From Quatrionicoccus australiensis (lineage in GTDB: Bacteria > Pseudomonadota > Gammaproteobacteria > Burkholderiales > Rhodocyclaceae), in NCBI RefSeq assembly GCF_020510525.1, contig NZ_CP075188.1, forward strand, positions 744,001-808,000: DNA of 64,000 bases, given 5' to 3'. This document shows positions 26,889-35,629 of the stretch, piece by piece; the stretch's first letter is position 1, and every line of letters starts with the position of its first letter. Position numbers and translations under genes: made by a program. The notes beneath the pieces were generated by a model. It searched no databases, was not told the origin of the DNA, and saw only the letters and a program-made list of their open reading frames with translations.

Positions 26889-27475
26889 GGCGTAGCCCTG
26901 GGTCGGATGTACAGGCCGGTAACCTGTGATTGCAGCACGAAGGTGGAGGCGTTGTTGTCCAGCTGCGCCCCAACCCCCTTGATCCAGGACTGGCCCTGGG
27001 TGATTTCAACCGGACTGTTGGTGAACGCCGTGCCGGCGTCCGGGTTTGCGGTCAGGTCGGGCATGCGTGCCACCATTTCGGCCCGGTCGGCCCGGTCGGG
27101 CAGGGCGGCGCGAGTCACGCTGACATTGTCGCGCAGGAAGATGGTTTCACCCTTGGCGGTGACCGTCGCCCGGTCGCTGGTCACGGTGACCGGTGGCGAG
27201 TCCGGGCGGAAACTGATCAGGGTGGGCGACTTCAGTTCCGAGCTGTCGTCGTCGCCGTAATGGACGAGGTAGGGCGAGGTCAGACGGTATTTGACCTTGC
27301 CGGTGTTGTCGAAGCGGCGCACGACAAAGTTCTCGGCATAGGCATCCGGGTCGTGACGCAACTTGGCGCTGGGCTTCGGCTCCTCCCGGTCGACTGCTCT
27401 TTGCAGCCAGAAACTGAACCCTGCCAGCAGAGCCAGCAGAATGACGGGGATGACTTGGCTGGGCCAGTTTTTCAT
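26885..27475 (-). CDS. lptC: LPS export ABC transporter periplasmic protein LptC
   Basis: 196 residues: one N-terminal membrane helix (VIPVILLALLAGFSFWLQ) and the LptC jellyroll (DPDAYAENFVVRRFDNTGKV, LTSPYLVHYGDDDS). It passes LPS from the LptBFG transporter to LptA. The start MKNWPSQV is chosen because it places the membrane helix correctly; the residues upstream look like shadow sequence. Confidence 0.92.
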   Translation of the reverse strand: MKNWPSQVIPVILLALLAGFSFWLQRAVDREEPKPSAKLRHDPDAYAENFVVRRFDNTGKVKYRLTSPYLVHYGDDDSSELKSPTLISFRPDSPPVTVTSDRATVTAKGETIFLRDNVSVTRAALPDRADRAEMVARMPDLTANPDAGTAFTNSPVEITQGQSWIKGVGAQLDNNASTFVLQSQVTGLYIRPRATP

Positions 27476-27512
27476 TGCGTTTCGAGATTGGTGGCGCGGG
27501 CTTGGGTATTCA

Positions 27513-28511
27513 TCAGATGACCTTGGCCGTGAACAGGTCATGCATGTTGAGGGCGCCAACCAGGCAGCCATCAGTATCGACGACGAGCAGGGCGTTGATG
27601 TGCAGGCGCTCCATCATCTCGACGGCTTCGACGGCGAGGCGGTCGGGGCTGATGCTGCGCGGCGCCGGATGCATTACCGAGGCGATGTTGCCTTGCTGCA
27701 GGTCGAGACGTTTTTCGAAGGCGCGGCGCAGGTCGCCGTCGGTGAAGATGCCAAGTGCCTTGCCAGCTGTATCCGTGATGACAACCAGGCCCAGACCGCC
27801 GCGCGACATGGCGATGATCGCATCGGTGATGCCGGTTTCCGGCCCCACGCTGGGTACTTGCTCACCGGCGCGCATCACGTCGCGGACGTGGGTCAGCAGG
27901 CGCCGGCCAAGCGAGCCACCCGGGTGCGAACGGGCGAAATCTTCCGGGCTGAAGCCGCGGGCGTCGAGCAAGGCAACAGCCAGGGCATCGCCAAGTGCCA
28001 GCGCAGCCGTGGTGCTGGCAGTCGGGGCCAGATTGTGCGGGCAGGCTTCCTGGGCGACACCGGCATCGAGGTGAATGTCGGCTTCGCGGGCCAGGGTGGA
28101 GGTCGGCACACCGGTCATCGAAATCAGGCGGGCGCCGGAACGCTTGACCAGCGGCACAATGCGCAGCAGCTCTTCCGATTCTCCGGAGTTGGACAGGGCA
28201 AGCAGCACGTCCTCTCGCGTAATCATGCCGAGGTCGCCGTGGCTGGCTTCGCCCGGATGAACGAAGTAGGCAGGGGTGCCAGTGCTGGCCATGGTCGCCG
28301 CGATCTTGCGCGCGATATGGCCGGATTTGCCCATGCCGCTGACAATCAGGCGGCCCTTGCTGGCAAGAATCAGTTCGACCGCTTTTGCGAAGTCGTCGTT
28401 TATCCGGTTTTTCAGGGCGTCGACCGCTGCCGCTTCAATGCTCAGGGTCTGGCGACCCAGTTCCAGAGCGCGTTCCGGTGAAAATCGAGAGGCTGTTTGG
28501 CTTGGGTTCAT
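27513..28511 (-). CDS. kdsD: Arabinose-5-phosphate isomerase
   Basis: 332 residues: a SIS sugar-isomerase domain (about 35-190, with GRLIVSGMGKSGHIARKIAA and LALSNSGESEELLRI) and two CBS domains in the C-terminal part (DVMRAGEQVPSVGPETGITD and VMHPAPRSISPDRLAVEAVE). It makes arabinose-5-phosphate for Kdo synthesis in LPS. The usual next gene, kdsC, is missing: only 37 bases separate it from lptC. Confidence 0.95.
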   Translation of the reverse strand: MNPSQTASRFSPERALELGRQTLSIEAAAVDALKNRINDDFAKAVELILASKGRLIVSGMGKSGHIARKIAATMASTGTPAYFVHPGEASHGDLGMITREDVLLALSNSGESEELLRIVPLVKRSGARLISMTGVPTSTLAREADIHLDAGVAQEACPHNLAPTASTTAALALGDALAVALLDARGFSPEDFARSHPGGSLGRRLLTHVRDVMRAGEQVPSVGPETGITDAIIAMSRGGLGLVVITDTAGKALGIFTDGDLRRAFEKRLDLQQGNIASVMHPAPRSISPDRLAVEAVEMMERLHINALLVVDTDGCLVGALNMHDLFTAKVI

Positions 28512-28563
28512 GGGCTGGCTGCGGTTATGATGGCCGAAGTATACCTGAATCGCGAAAACGGCC

Positions 28564-30543
28564 TTGAGCGCACTCTCCCTTATCCTCCTGCTGCTTGGTG
28601 CATCGGTCCTGGCCGTGATCGTCTTTCGCCGCTTCAACCTGCCGCCGGTGCTCGGCTATCTGCTGGTCGGCAGCATCATCGGGCCGCATGCGCTGAATCT
28701 GTTGCGCGATGTGCATCGCGCTGAATATCTGGGTGAATTCGGGGTCGTCTTCCTGATGTTCTCGATTGGCCTGGAATTCTCGCTGCCCAAGCTCTATGCC
28801 ATGAAACGCATCGTGTTCGGCTTGGGCTTGCTGCAGGTGCTACTCAGTCTGGTATTGATTGCAGCGCTGGTCATGTTCTTCGGCGTGAATTGGCAGCTCG
28901 GCATTGCCCTGGGCAGCGTTTTTGCAATGTCATCGACGGCGGTCCTGACTAAGTTGCTTGCCGAGCGGATGCAGCTCGACTCTGCGCACGGGCGCGAAAT
29001 CATGGGCGTCCTGCTCTTCCAGGATCTTGCCGTGGTGCCCTTGCTGGTCCTGATCCCTTCGCTGACCCAGCCGCCGGAAAAGCTCGCGATTCTGCTCGGT
29101 ATCGCCTTGCTCAAGGCGGTCGTCGTCCTTGCCGTGATTCTGGTCTTTGGCCAGAAGCTGATGCGCAAATGGTTTTATTTCGTCGCCCGCGCCAAGTCAT
29201 CCGAGGTGTTCGTCCTCAACGTGCTGCTGATCACGCTGGGGCTTGCCACCGTTACCGAGCTGGCCGGTCTGTCGCAGGCGCTGGGCGCCTTCGTCGCCGG
29301 CATGCTGATTTCCGAGACCGAATACCGCCTGCAGGTGGAAGAGGACATCAAGCCTTTTCGCGATGTGTTGATGGGGCTGTTCTTCGTCACCATCGGCGTC
29401 AAGCTCGATCTCAATATCGTTGTTGGTTTGTGGTGGCAGGTGCTGCTCGGCCTGGTCGCCCTGCTCGTCCTGAAAAGTGCGGTGGTCGGATTGCTCTCGT
29501 GGCGCCTGGGTTCGACGCCCGGCAATTCGATCCGTGCCGGTCTCTGGCTCTGTGCCGGTGGCGAATTCGGTTTCGTGCTGCTGGGCGAAATTGCTCATAT
29601 ACCGAAAGTCATCGAACAGCTGGCTCTGACCATTCTGGTGCTTTCCATGCTGGCTGCGCCGTTCGTCGTCCAGTACAGCGAGAAACTGGTCATGCGCTTC
29701 GTTGCCAGCGAATGGCTGTTGCGCTCGATGCAACTGACGCAAATTGCCGCACTATCCATGGGAACGGACAAGCACGCCATCCTCTGCGGCTTCGGTCGTA
29801 GCGGTCAGTATCTGGCACGTTTCCTGACCCAGGAAGGCATTCACTACATTGCGCTCGACCTCGACCCGGATCGCGTTCGCGAAGCCGCGGCGGGTGGGGA
29901 AACCGTGGTTTTTGGCGATGCCGGCCGCAAGGAGGCACTGATTGCCGCCGGCCTGATGCGGGCCAGTGTTGTCATCTTCACGATGAGCGACACGCCACTC
30001 GCTGAAAAGGTGTTGCACCACGTGCAAGAGTTGCGGCCCGATTTGCCGGTGATCGTTCGGACCTCGGACGAGCGCGACATGGGCCGTTTATCCAAGGCCG
30101 GTGCCGCCGAGGTTGTTCCGGAAACCCTGGAAGCCAGCCTGATGCTGGCCTCGCATGCGCTGGTTCTGGTGGGCGTGCCGCTTAATCGTGTTCTCAAGCG
30201 CATCCGGATTATCCGTAGCCAGCGCTATCGCCTGTTGCGCGGCTTCTATCGCGGGCTTTCCGACCGCGAGGAGGAAGACGAGCATCAGCCACGCCTGCAT
30301 TCGATCTGGTTGACGCCGGGGGCTGCAGCCATTGGCCAAACCCTGGGCGAACTGGATCTGGAGAGCTTTGGTTGTGAAGTCAGTGCGATCCGGCGGCGTG
30401 GCATCCGCGCCGTCGAGCCCGCACCGGAAACGCGCCTGGAAGAAGGTGACGTCGTCGTCGTGCTGGGCGATCCGGAAATGGTCACTGCGGCCGAAGAGTG
30501 CCTGCTCAAAAATGAAAAAGCCCGCCGCAGCGGGCCACGCTAG
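28564..30543 (+). CDS. Monovalent cation:proton antiporter-2 (KefC/KefB-like)
   Basis: 659 residues: about 12 membrane helices (residues 1-385) of the Na+/H+ exchanger fold, a TrkA-N nucleotide-binding domain (HAILCGFGRSGQYLARFLTQ) and a TrkA-C domain at the C-terminus. It probably exports K+ in exchange for protons under NADH or thiol control. The start is a TTG: an in-frame stop lies 15 bases upstream, and the TTG gives a full first helix (LSLILLLLGASVLAVIVF). It is divergent from kdsD. Its last codons contain the terminator of the convergent prepilin gene. Confidence 0.9.
   Translation: MSALSLILLLLGASVLAVIVFRRFNLPPVLGYLLVGSIIGPHALNLLRDVHRAEYLGEFGVVFLMFSIGLEFSLPKLYAMKRIVFGLGLLQVLLSLVLIAALVMFFGVNWQLGIALGSVFAMSSTAVLTKLLAERMQLDSAHGREIMGVLLFQDLAVVPLLVLIPSLTQPPEKLAILLGIALLKAVVVLAVILVFGQKLMRKWFYFVARAKSSEVFVLNVLLITLGLATVTELAGLSQALGAFVAGMLISETEYRLQVEEDIKPFRDVLMGLFFVTIGVKLDLNIVVGLWWQVLLGLVALLVLKSAVVGLLSWRLGSTPGNSIRAGLWLCAGGEFGFVLLGEIAHIPKVIEQLALTILVLSMLAAPFVVQYSEKLVMRFVASEWLLRSMQLTQIAALSMGTDKHAILCGFGRSGQYLARFLTQEGIHYIALDLDPDRVREAAAGGETVVFGDAGRKEALIAAGLMRASVVIFTMSDTPLAEKVLHHVQELRPDLPVIVRTSDERDMGRLSKAGAAEVVPETLEASLMLASHALVLVGVPLNRVLKRIRIIRSQRYRLLRGFYRGLSDREEEDEHQPRLHSIWLTPGAAAIGQTLGELDLESFGCEVSAIRRRGIRAVEPAPETRLEEGDVVVVLGDPEMVTAAEECLLKNEKARRSGPR
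30515..30535 (-). terminator. Terminator of the pilus operon, inside the antiporter gene end
   Basis: GCCCGC/GCGGGC stem with a 4-base loop; on the minus strand it ends in TTTTTC. It lies 21 bases beyond the prepilin stop and is entirely inside the coding sequence of the convergent antiporter gene. Confidence 0.75.
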
Positions 30544-30555
30544 GTGTTGCCGGTT

Positions 30556-31194
30556 TCAGAAGCCGAGGCAGACTGTGTAGAGTTTGCTGCTATCGAATGC
30601 AGTTGCGGCAGTTGTGCCGCCTGTTACTACAGCCCGTAATGAGCCGCCGTCTGCGCTGCCATCATCAATTGTAGTGTCCAGTTGTTGCGCCAATTTGCCG
30701 TTAATACCCCCACTACAGGCAAAATAAGTGCCGCTCAAGTTTGTGATTGGTGGTGTTCCCATCTGGATGCCAACACGTCCACCCTCTGCATTCGTCGGCA
30801 GGCTTGCCTTCGCACTGGTTGTGAAGTCAGTACTGCCGTTGGCGAGTCCGGCTAAACGGATGTGTTGCCAGAACAAGACGTTCTCGTTCTTGATGTCGTC
30901 TGCATCCCAGTTGCCTTCGATGCTGCCGTTGCCTGGCGTATGGGTGGTTAAGCTAGCCTTCGTACCTCCGGGCAGGTGGGTTGTTGCACTTATGTCATCC
31001 CCCGGCAGCGCCTTGAACTTGTCCTGATAGCCGTAAATGAAAAGCGGGATGGCACGCAGGTCGCCGGCCAGATTCTTGACCTTGGCGCTGTTGACCATTT
31101 CCTGCCCTTTAAGGACGCCACCGAGCAAAAGGCCGATAATGACCAGAACAATTGCTATTTCGATCAGGGTGAAACCACGTTGACTCCTTTGCAT
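30556..31194 (-). CDS. Type IV prepilin-like protein (candidate major subunit)
   Basis: 212 residues with a class III prepilin signal: a short leader ending in Gly and cleavage before FTLIEIAIVLVIIGLLLG, with the conserved Glu at +5. The mature part has Cys residues only near the C-terminus (YFACSGG, TVCLGF), suggesting a disulfide-bounded D-region as in type IV pilins. It has its own strong ribosome site (GGAGGAAATT) and a likely promoter in the 111-base gap upstream, both pointing to a major subunit. It is the last gene of the MSHA-like operon. Confidence 0.85.
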   Translation of the reverse strand: MQRSQRGFTLIEIAIVLVIIGLLLGGVLKGQEMVNSAKVKNLAGDLRAIPLFIYGYQDKFKALPGDDISATTHLPGGTKASLTTHTPGNGSIEGNWDADDIKNENVLFWQHIRLAGLANGSTDFTTSAKASLPTNAEGGRVGIQMGTPPITNLSGTYFACSGGINGKLAQQLDTTIDDGSADGGSLRAVVTGGTTAATAFDSSKLYTVCLGF

Positions 31195-31235
31195 AATTTC
31201 CTCCGGTATTGATTGGCGGGAATATTCCCTTTGGA

Positions 31236-31241
31236 ATTATA
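31236..31241 (-). promoter_or_regulatory. -10 box of a separate prepilin promoter
   Basis: An exact TATAAT on the minus strand, about 40 bases before the prepilin ATG, in an AT-rich 111-base gap that is the only substantial gap in the pilus operon. The -35 is weak. Confidence 0.45.
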
Positions 31242-31305
31242 CATATGGAATATTTTGTGGTTGTCTTGGTATTGTAAAAATCATGCAATTTGTATTTTTC
31301 AGGCG

Positions 31306-32052
31306 TCAAGGCAGGCGTCCTGCCGCAAACAGGCGACTGTAGAGAACATTGGACGAGAGCCAGAGCAGTTGGTCGTCAAATTGCCGTGGACTGCTACTGA
31401 ATGTGCTTGCAACAAAAAGGCGGTCGCCGTTCTGGTTGGCTATTTCGTCCTTGTCAGTCGGTGTCTGACCGCCATTCTTGCCCAACGAAAAGATGATGGC
31501 GGCCGCATCCTTGGTGAGGGCCGTATCGCTGGCGCATTCGGCGCTGCCTGAGCTACCTGTGCTGTTGTTTGCGGTATTGCAGACGCGAAGGTCGGGGGCG
31601 GGCGTTACGTTGCTGTTCCACGCGTTACGCAGGCCATACCCGGTTGCCAGACAATGGCCTGTGCCGCATTCCGGGCTTTTGAAAGTTGAGATGGCATAGC
31701 GGATCGGATTTCCCCAGGGGTCAATGGCATAGCCTTGCGCGTTGACCGGCTGAATCCCCAATGTGACTGCGGGCAGGTAGCCATCCCAGGGATTGCTGCA
31801 GTCACCCCCTCCCTCCGGTGACTCAATGCCGCTTTTTCCCGGTGAGGCGGGGCAGGGCAGGCGATTCCGGGTGATTGCGAAGCCAAGCAGGGCCTCCCTC
31901 GCTTCATCCAGGCGCTGACGGGCTTCGAGATTGGCCGCGTTGTCCTGCTGGGCGGCAAAGTTGAGCATCAGGCCGCTTGCGAGCAGTGCAACAACGATCA
32001 GCACGATGCTCAGCTCGATCAGCGAAAATCCGTGGTTGTTGAATAGGCGCAT
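31306..32052 (-). CDS. Prepilin / minor pseudopilin
   Basis: 248 residues. The leader ends in Gly before FSLIELSIVLIVVALLASGL, with Glu at +5. The mature domain has AREALLGFAITRNRLPCPAS and the later AAAIIFSLGKNGGQ and FDDQLLWLSSNVL segments. The same order of motifs occurs in the first 215 residues of the 868-aa protein encoded next to it, so the two share a domain. It is probably a minor subunit or pilus-tip component. Confidence 0.82.
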   Translation of the reverse strand: MRLFNNHGFSLIELSIVLIVVALLASGLMLNFAAQQDNAANLEARQRLDEAREALLGFAITRNRLPCPASPGKSGIESPEGGGDCSNPWDGYLPAVTLGIQPVNAQGYAIDPWGNPIRYAISTFKSPECGTGHCLATGYGLRNAWNSNVTPAPDLRVCNTANNSTGSSGSAECASDTALTKDAAAIIFSLGKNGGQTPTDKDEIANQNGDRLFVASTFSSSPRQFDDQLLWLSSNVLYSRLFAAGRLP

Positions 32053-32061
32053 CGGGCATTC

Positions 32062-34668
32062 TCAGTAGGCAAGACGATCATTGAAGGTAGCGGATGGTGC
32101 GTGTTCCGAAAACTCAGGCGAGGGACTTGTGGCATCTGCGTTTCGCGAGCTGTGGGCGTTCTGCTCCTCAAAAAAGCCGGCGATCTCCGGTGGCGTGCGT
32201 TCCTGCCCGGATAGTCTTGCTCCAGCGGCAATCACGACCAGATGGTGCGTGCCGCTGCCATTGACTTTCAGCTTGCCCGGTGCGGTCTTGAGCGGGTTTG
32301 CGATCTGGTAGAAGAGTGTCGCAGCCCATGCGTTTTGTGCCCACCAGTCATTCCGGGCGGGCAGCAAGAAGTCACAACTGCTGCTGGCCCAGACCATGCT
32401 CTGGGCGCTGGCGATCGTGCCGGGGGTCGCCTTTTGGACTGACTGCGCCTTCGCGAGTAGTCGGTCGAGTAGCATGGTGGTGTTGCTGACGGCCTTCTCC
32501 GCACTGGCTTGGGTCGCGCTCCCCGGCTTGTCGAGGTAGTTTTGCAGTAATTCGCTGGCGCCTTTTTTTCCGGTGATGCTGCCGAGCACATCGGTCGCGG
32601 CTTTGTAGGCGGATGCATCGAGGGCGCTGGCTTTGCCGGGGTCTGCCCCCTCCACGGTTGCTGTGGCCTTGGCAAGGGGGGCGCTGATGGCCGCATTGTC
32701 GGCAATGATTTTTGCCCAGAAAGCGACGTTGACCGCTGTGCGGCCAACTGTTTCGGCATAAGGGACAATGGCACTCTGCAGCGGTCGAGGTGTAGCCGTG
32801 TCAATCTGCACGAAGGCATTGCCGGCATTCCGGTAGGCAGAAAGCTTAGCCAACAGGCTGCTGCGGGTCAGGTTGTTGTCGACAGCCTCATTGTTGCCGA
32901 TGGCGGTGGCGAGCAGCCCGAGTTTTTCGCTGGCCTGGCTGGTCTGGTTTTCTATCAGCCGATCATCCGGAAACGCGGCGCGGGTTGCCAGAACGGCGGA
33001 GTTCAGGGCTGCCAGCGCGTTGTTTTTGCCGTCATTGATACTGTCCGTGCCGGATGTCAGGTCGGTGATTGACCTGCTGATGGTTTCGAGGCCGAATGCC
33101 AGGGCTGCCCGGTTGGCCGGGGTGGGTTCCTGGTGCAGTGCCATATTGAGAAGGGTGAGTGCCTTTGCCTGTTCGTCAATTTCGCTGGCCAGTCGGTTGC
33201 TCCGGCTGGCGGCAATGCGGGCTTGCAATTCGTCAATGCGCGTCAGCAAGCTCGCTATTGCCGTTCTGGCTGCATCAATGTCGAGTGGTGCATTCGTGTT
33301 CGTGGCCACCGTGCCTGCCTGTCCGGCTTGCATGGCAGCATCGGTTGTTGCAGAAAGGGCGGGCTGGATATCCGGGCGGTCGGTGCTGGTTGCCAGCAAT
33401 AATTCCTGAATGCCTTGCACGGCGGTGGCTGACTCAGGCGTCGAAGCCGCTTGGGCGAGCATGCGGCTGCGGCGTTCGAGTTCGGCCGGAAAGACATCGC
33501 TGCCCAATTGGCCAAGCAACTCGGGGAGTTCTTCGCTCACTCGTTTGCTGCTCTCGTCGAGTGCGCGAATGCTGCTGCCTTCGGCGCGGCTGATACGGTC
33601 GTTGGCAATCGCCTCGCGGACGGTCGTGTCGATTGTCTGGAGTTGGGCGAGTAGTGCGTCAGCCCGCTGTTTCAATTTGCTGGCATCAAAAAATATGCTG
33701 TCGAACAGATTTCTGGCCAGAACGAGTTCGTTGCCAAGTGTCTGGAGGGCGGCGAGTTGTTCTTTTGCGTTGCCTGTCTGCGCAATCGCTGTCCCGATCT
33801 TTTCGAGTCGGGCAATGCTGTCGCGCAGCATGGCTTCGGAGCCAATACCGGGTTGCGAGACGGGTAGCCGGCCAAACAGGCTGCCCGCTTTGCCTTGTCC
33901 GGAACTGGAGGTGAGTGGTGCCGGCCAGGGGTAGCGATGATCGGTATTGCCTGGCGCATCCGCGTGCCGGTCGAGACAGTTCCTGACTTCGTTGGCCACC
34001 CGTTTTTCGACCGCTGCCATCAGCTCCTGACGGCTGATGACCAGCAAGCGATCATTGAATCGGGGGCCAGGAGGGCCGCTGACATAGGTGTGATCGTCGC
34101 CATTGCCATTTTCGTCATCCAGATAGTCGGCAGGCCTGTTCGACGGGCGTTGCTGGCCGGCGAGGGGCGTTTGCGGCGCGAAGATGATGGCAGCAATATC
34201 TTTCTGGCTATCGACCTGCAAAGCCATGGCGCTCTCACTGTTGATCGGCTGGGCGCTGTCATCGTCGCGCAGGGCCGGTGACAAGGCATACCAGAGGTGA
34301 TTGTTGCTGTCGTCACGGAGTTCGGGCAGATCCAGATTCAGCCAGGGCAGGCGGCCGATATAGCTTGGGCAGCGGGTCATGGTGAACATGTCTGCCCTGC
34401 CGTCATCCGGATAGTTGTTCCAGCCGCTGCTGTCAGTGACCAGGTCGGGACAGGGCAAACTGCCCGGGCGGTTGTCATCGGTCACGGCGCGGGCAATCAG
34501 GGCTTCCCGTGCGTGCATCAGTGTTTCACTGAGTGTTTGCTGCTTGTTGCGGCCGAGAGAATTGTGAGTCTTCGCAAAAAGGATGTAGCTGCCGAACAGG
34601 CAAACGACGACCAGCAATAGCCAGAGCGCCATGCCCTTTTGGCCGCTTGCATATGTCTTTTTCTTCAT
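32062..34668 (-). CDS. Large pilin-like protein with duplicated domain and helical insert
   Basis: 868 residues. The N-terminus is a pilin-type helix (KGMALWLLLVVVCLFGSYIL) without Glu at +5, as in the GspK/PilX minor subunits. Residues about 45-215 resemble the neighbouring prepilin (AREALIARAVTDDNRPGSLP, IIFAPQTPLAGQQ, FNDRLLVISRQ). A second copy of this module lies at about 768-868 (HHLVVIAAGARLSGQER and FNDRLAY). Between them are about 450 residues that look mostly helical, Ala/Leu/Ser-rich, with coiled-coil character. I do not recognise the full architecture. From context it is probably a tip or stalk component of the pilus. It overlaps its upstream neighbour by 4 bases. Confidence 0.75.
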   Translation of the reverse strand: MKKKTYASGQKGMALWLLLVVVCLFGSYILFAKTHNSLGRNKQQTLSETLMHAREALIARAVTDDNRPGSLPCPDLVTDSSGWNNYPDDGRADMFTMTRCPSYIGRLPWLNLDLPELRDDSNNHLWYALSPALRDDDSAQPINSESAMALQVDSQKDIAAIIFAPQTPLAGQQRPSNRPADYLDDENGNGDDHTYVSGPPGPRFNDRLLVISRQELMAAVEKRVANEVRNCLDRHADAPGNTDHRYPWPAPLTSSSGQGKAGSLFGRLPVSQPGIGSEAMLRDSIARLEKIGTAIAQTGNAKEQLAALQTLGNELVLARNLFDSIFFDASKLKQRADALLAQLQTIDTTVREAIANDRISRAEGSSIRALDESSKRVSEELPELLGQLGSDVFPAELERRSRMLAQAASTPESATAVQGIQELLLATSTDRPDIQPALSATTDAAMQAGQAGTVATNTNAPLDIDAARTAIASLLTRIDELQARIAASRSNRLASEIDEQAKALTLLNMALHQEPTPANRAALAFGLETISRSITDLTSGTDSINDGKNNALAALNSAVLATRAAFPDDRLIENQTSQASEKLGLLATAIGNNEAVDNNLTRSSLLAKLSAYRNAGNAFVQIDTATPRPLQSAIVPYAETVGRTAVNVAFWAKIIADNAAISAPLAKATATVEGADPGKASALDASAYKAATDVLGSITGKKGASELLQNYLDKPGSATQASAEKAVSNTTMLLDRLLAKAQSVQKATPGTIASAQSMVWASSSCDFLLPARNDWWAQNAWAATLFYQIANPLKTAPGKLKVNGSGTHHLVVIAAGARLSGQERTPPEIAGFFEEQNAHSSRNADATSPSPEFSEHAPSATFNDRLAY

Positions 34669-35036
34669 TGCGCAGTGTCGCCCCGCCGAATGCTGATTTT
34701 TCCGTCGCGGAGCAGGCTCTCTCCGGTGCCGCTGTTGCTGTCGTAGCGGTCACCAACGGCAACCGGGGGTTTTCCGGTGTCGGCGTCATGACTTGCAGTG
34801 CCGTTGATCCAGTAAGTGTTTTTGCCGGAGCTGCGCCTGACCTCGCCGTTGAAGATCAGCTTGGCATCTCTTTGTTCCGAGTCGGAAACCGGTGCGGCTC
34901 TGCGTTGTTGTTCCAGCGTTTTGCGTTGTTCCGGTGTCAGCAGAAGGCGTCCCAATTTTTCTTGCCCGATCGCATTGCTTGCGCTGCTGAAAAGGAGGAG
35001 CGCCGTCAGGGGCGTCAGGATTTGTCGAAATATCAT
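34665..35036 (-). CDS. MshK/PilP-like periplasmic protein
   Basis: 123 residues with a signal peptide (MIFRQILTPLTALLLFSSAS) and a short domain: KLIFNGEVRRSSGKNTYWIN, then VGDRYD. The size, position after the PilO-like gene and the NGEVRRS..G..WING pattern match MshK/GspC-like inner-membrane-to-secretin connectors. The start is set by an AGGGGGGAACG site and a 4-base overlap with the preceding stop. Confidence 0.65.
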   Translation of the reverse strand: MIFRQILTPLTALLLFSSASNAIGQEKLGRLLLTPEQRKTLEQQRRAAPVSDSEQRDAKLIFNGEVRRSSGKNTYWINGTASHDADTGKPPVAVGDRYDSNSGTGESLLRDGKISIRRGDTAQ

Positions 35037-35629
35037 CGTTCCCCCCTGTCTTGCTGGGCGGTGAGCCACTGCATTTTGCAGTCAGCGCTCAATGGCCGTA
35101 GCGCTCCCTCGTCAGGCGTTGGACTGCGGCTCAATTGGCAACTGTTTAGCAGTACCAGAGCCGGTGCCCGCCGCTGTATGTCGGCGAGGATGGCCAGAAA
35201 CTCTGCCTCATGCAGTGGCTTGAACTGCAGATGCAAGGTGCTGCTGAAATAGGGCCAGACATTTCCCGACGTTTTGTCGAGGGGGACGCGGGGGGCGAAT
35301 TCGTAGCTGATGTCTTGAGTCTGGAAAGCCTTGGCGACGCTGTCCATGACTTCCGCCCAAGCCAAGCGGCTGTCCTTGCCGGTGATGCCGATGCGTTGTA
35401 GCTCCCGGTACAGGACCGCCCGTTCGCCGAGTTCGCCTTTTTCCGCAGCGGCTTGTTGCAGGCGCAGTTCGATCTGGTTTTTGCTTTTCCGGGATGTATC
35501 ACGCGCTTGTTCGGCCTGCGAAGCCAGGTTGTGGCTCCAGAGTGCCAATGCCAGTGCCAGTAGGAGCGATGCGGCCAGCCCGAGCAACGGTTTCGCCAGT
35601 CGGACGAAATTGTGTTGGCTTCTGTTCAC
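35033..35629 (-). CDS. PilO/MshJ-like pilus assembly protein
   Basis: 198 residues: one N-terminal membrane helix (LLGLAASLLLALALALWSHN), a coiled coil (about 40-75), then a ferredoxin-like domain (STLHLQFKPLHEAEFLAILA with QRRAPALVLLNSCQLSRS). This is the layout of PilO, GspM and MshJ proteins, which join the cytoplasmic platform to the periplasmic connector. It overlaps both neighbours by 4 bases. Confidence 0.75.
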   Translation of the reverse strand: MNRSQHNFVRLAKPLLGLAASLLLALALALWSHNLASQAEQARDTSRKSKNQIELRLQQAAAEKGELGERAVLYRELQRIGITGKDSRLAWAEVMDSVAKAFQTQDISYEFAPRVPLDKTSGNVWPYFSSTLHLQFKPLHEAEFLAILADIQRRAPALVLLNSCQLSRSPTPDEGALRPLSADCKMQWLTAQQDRGER

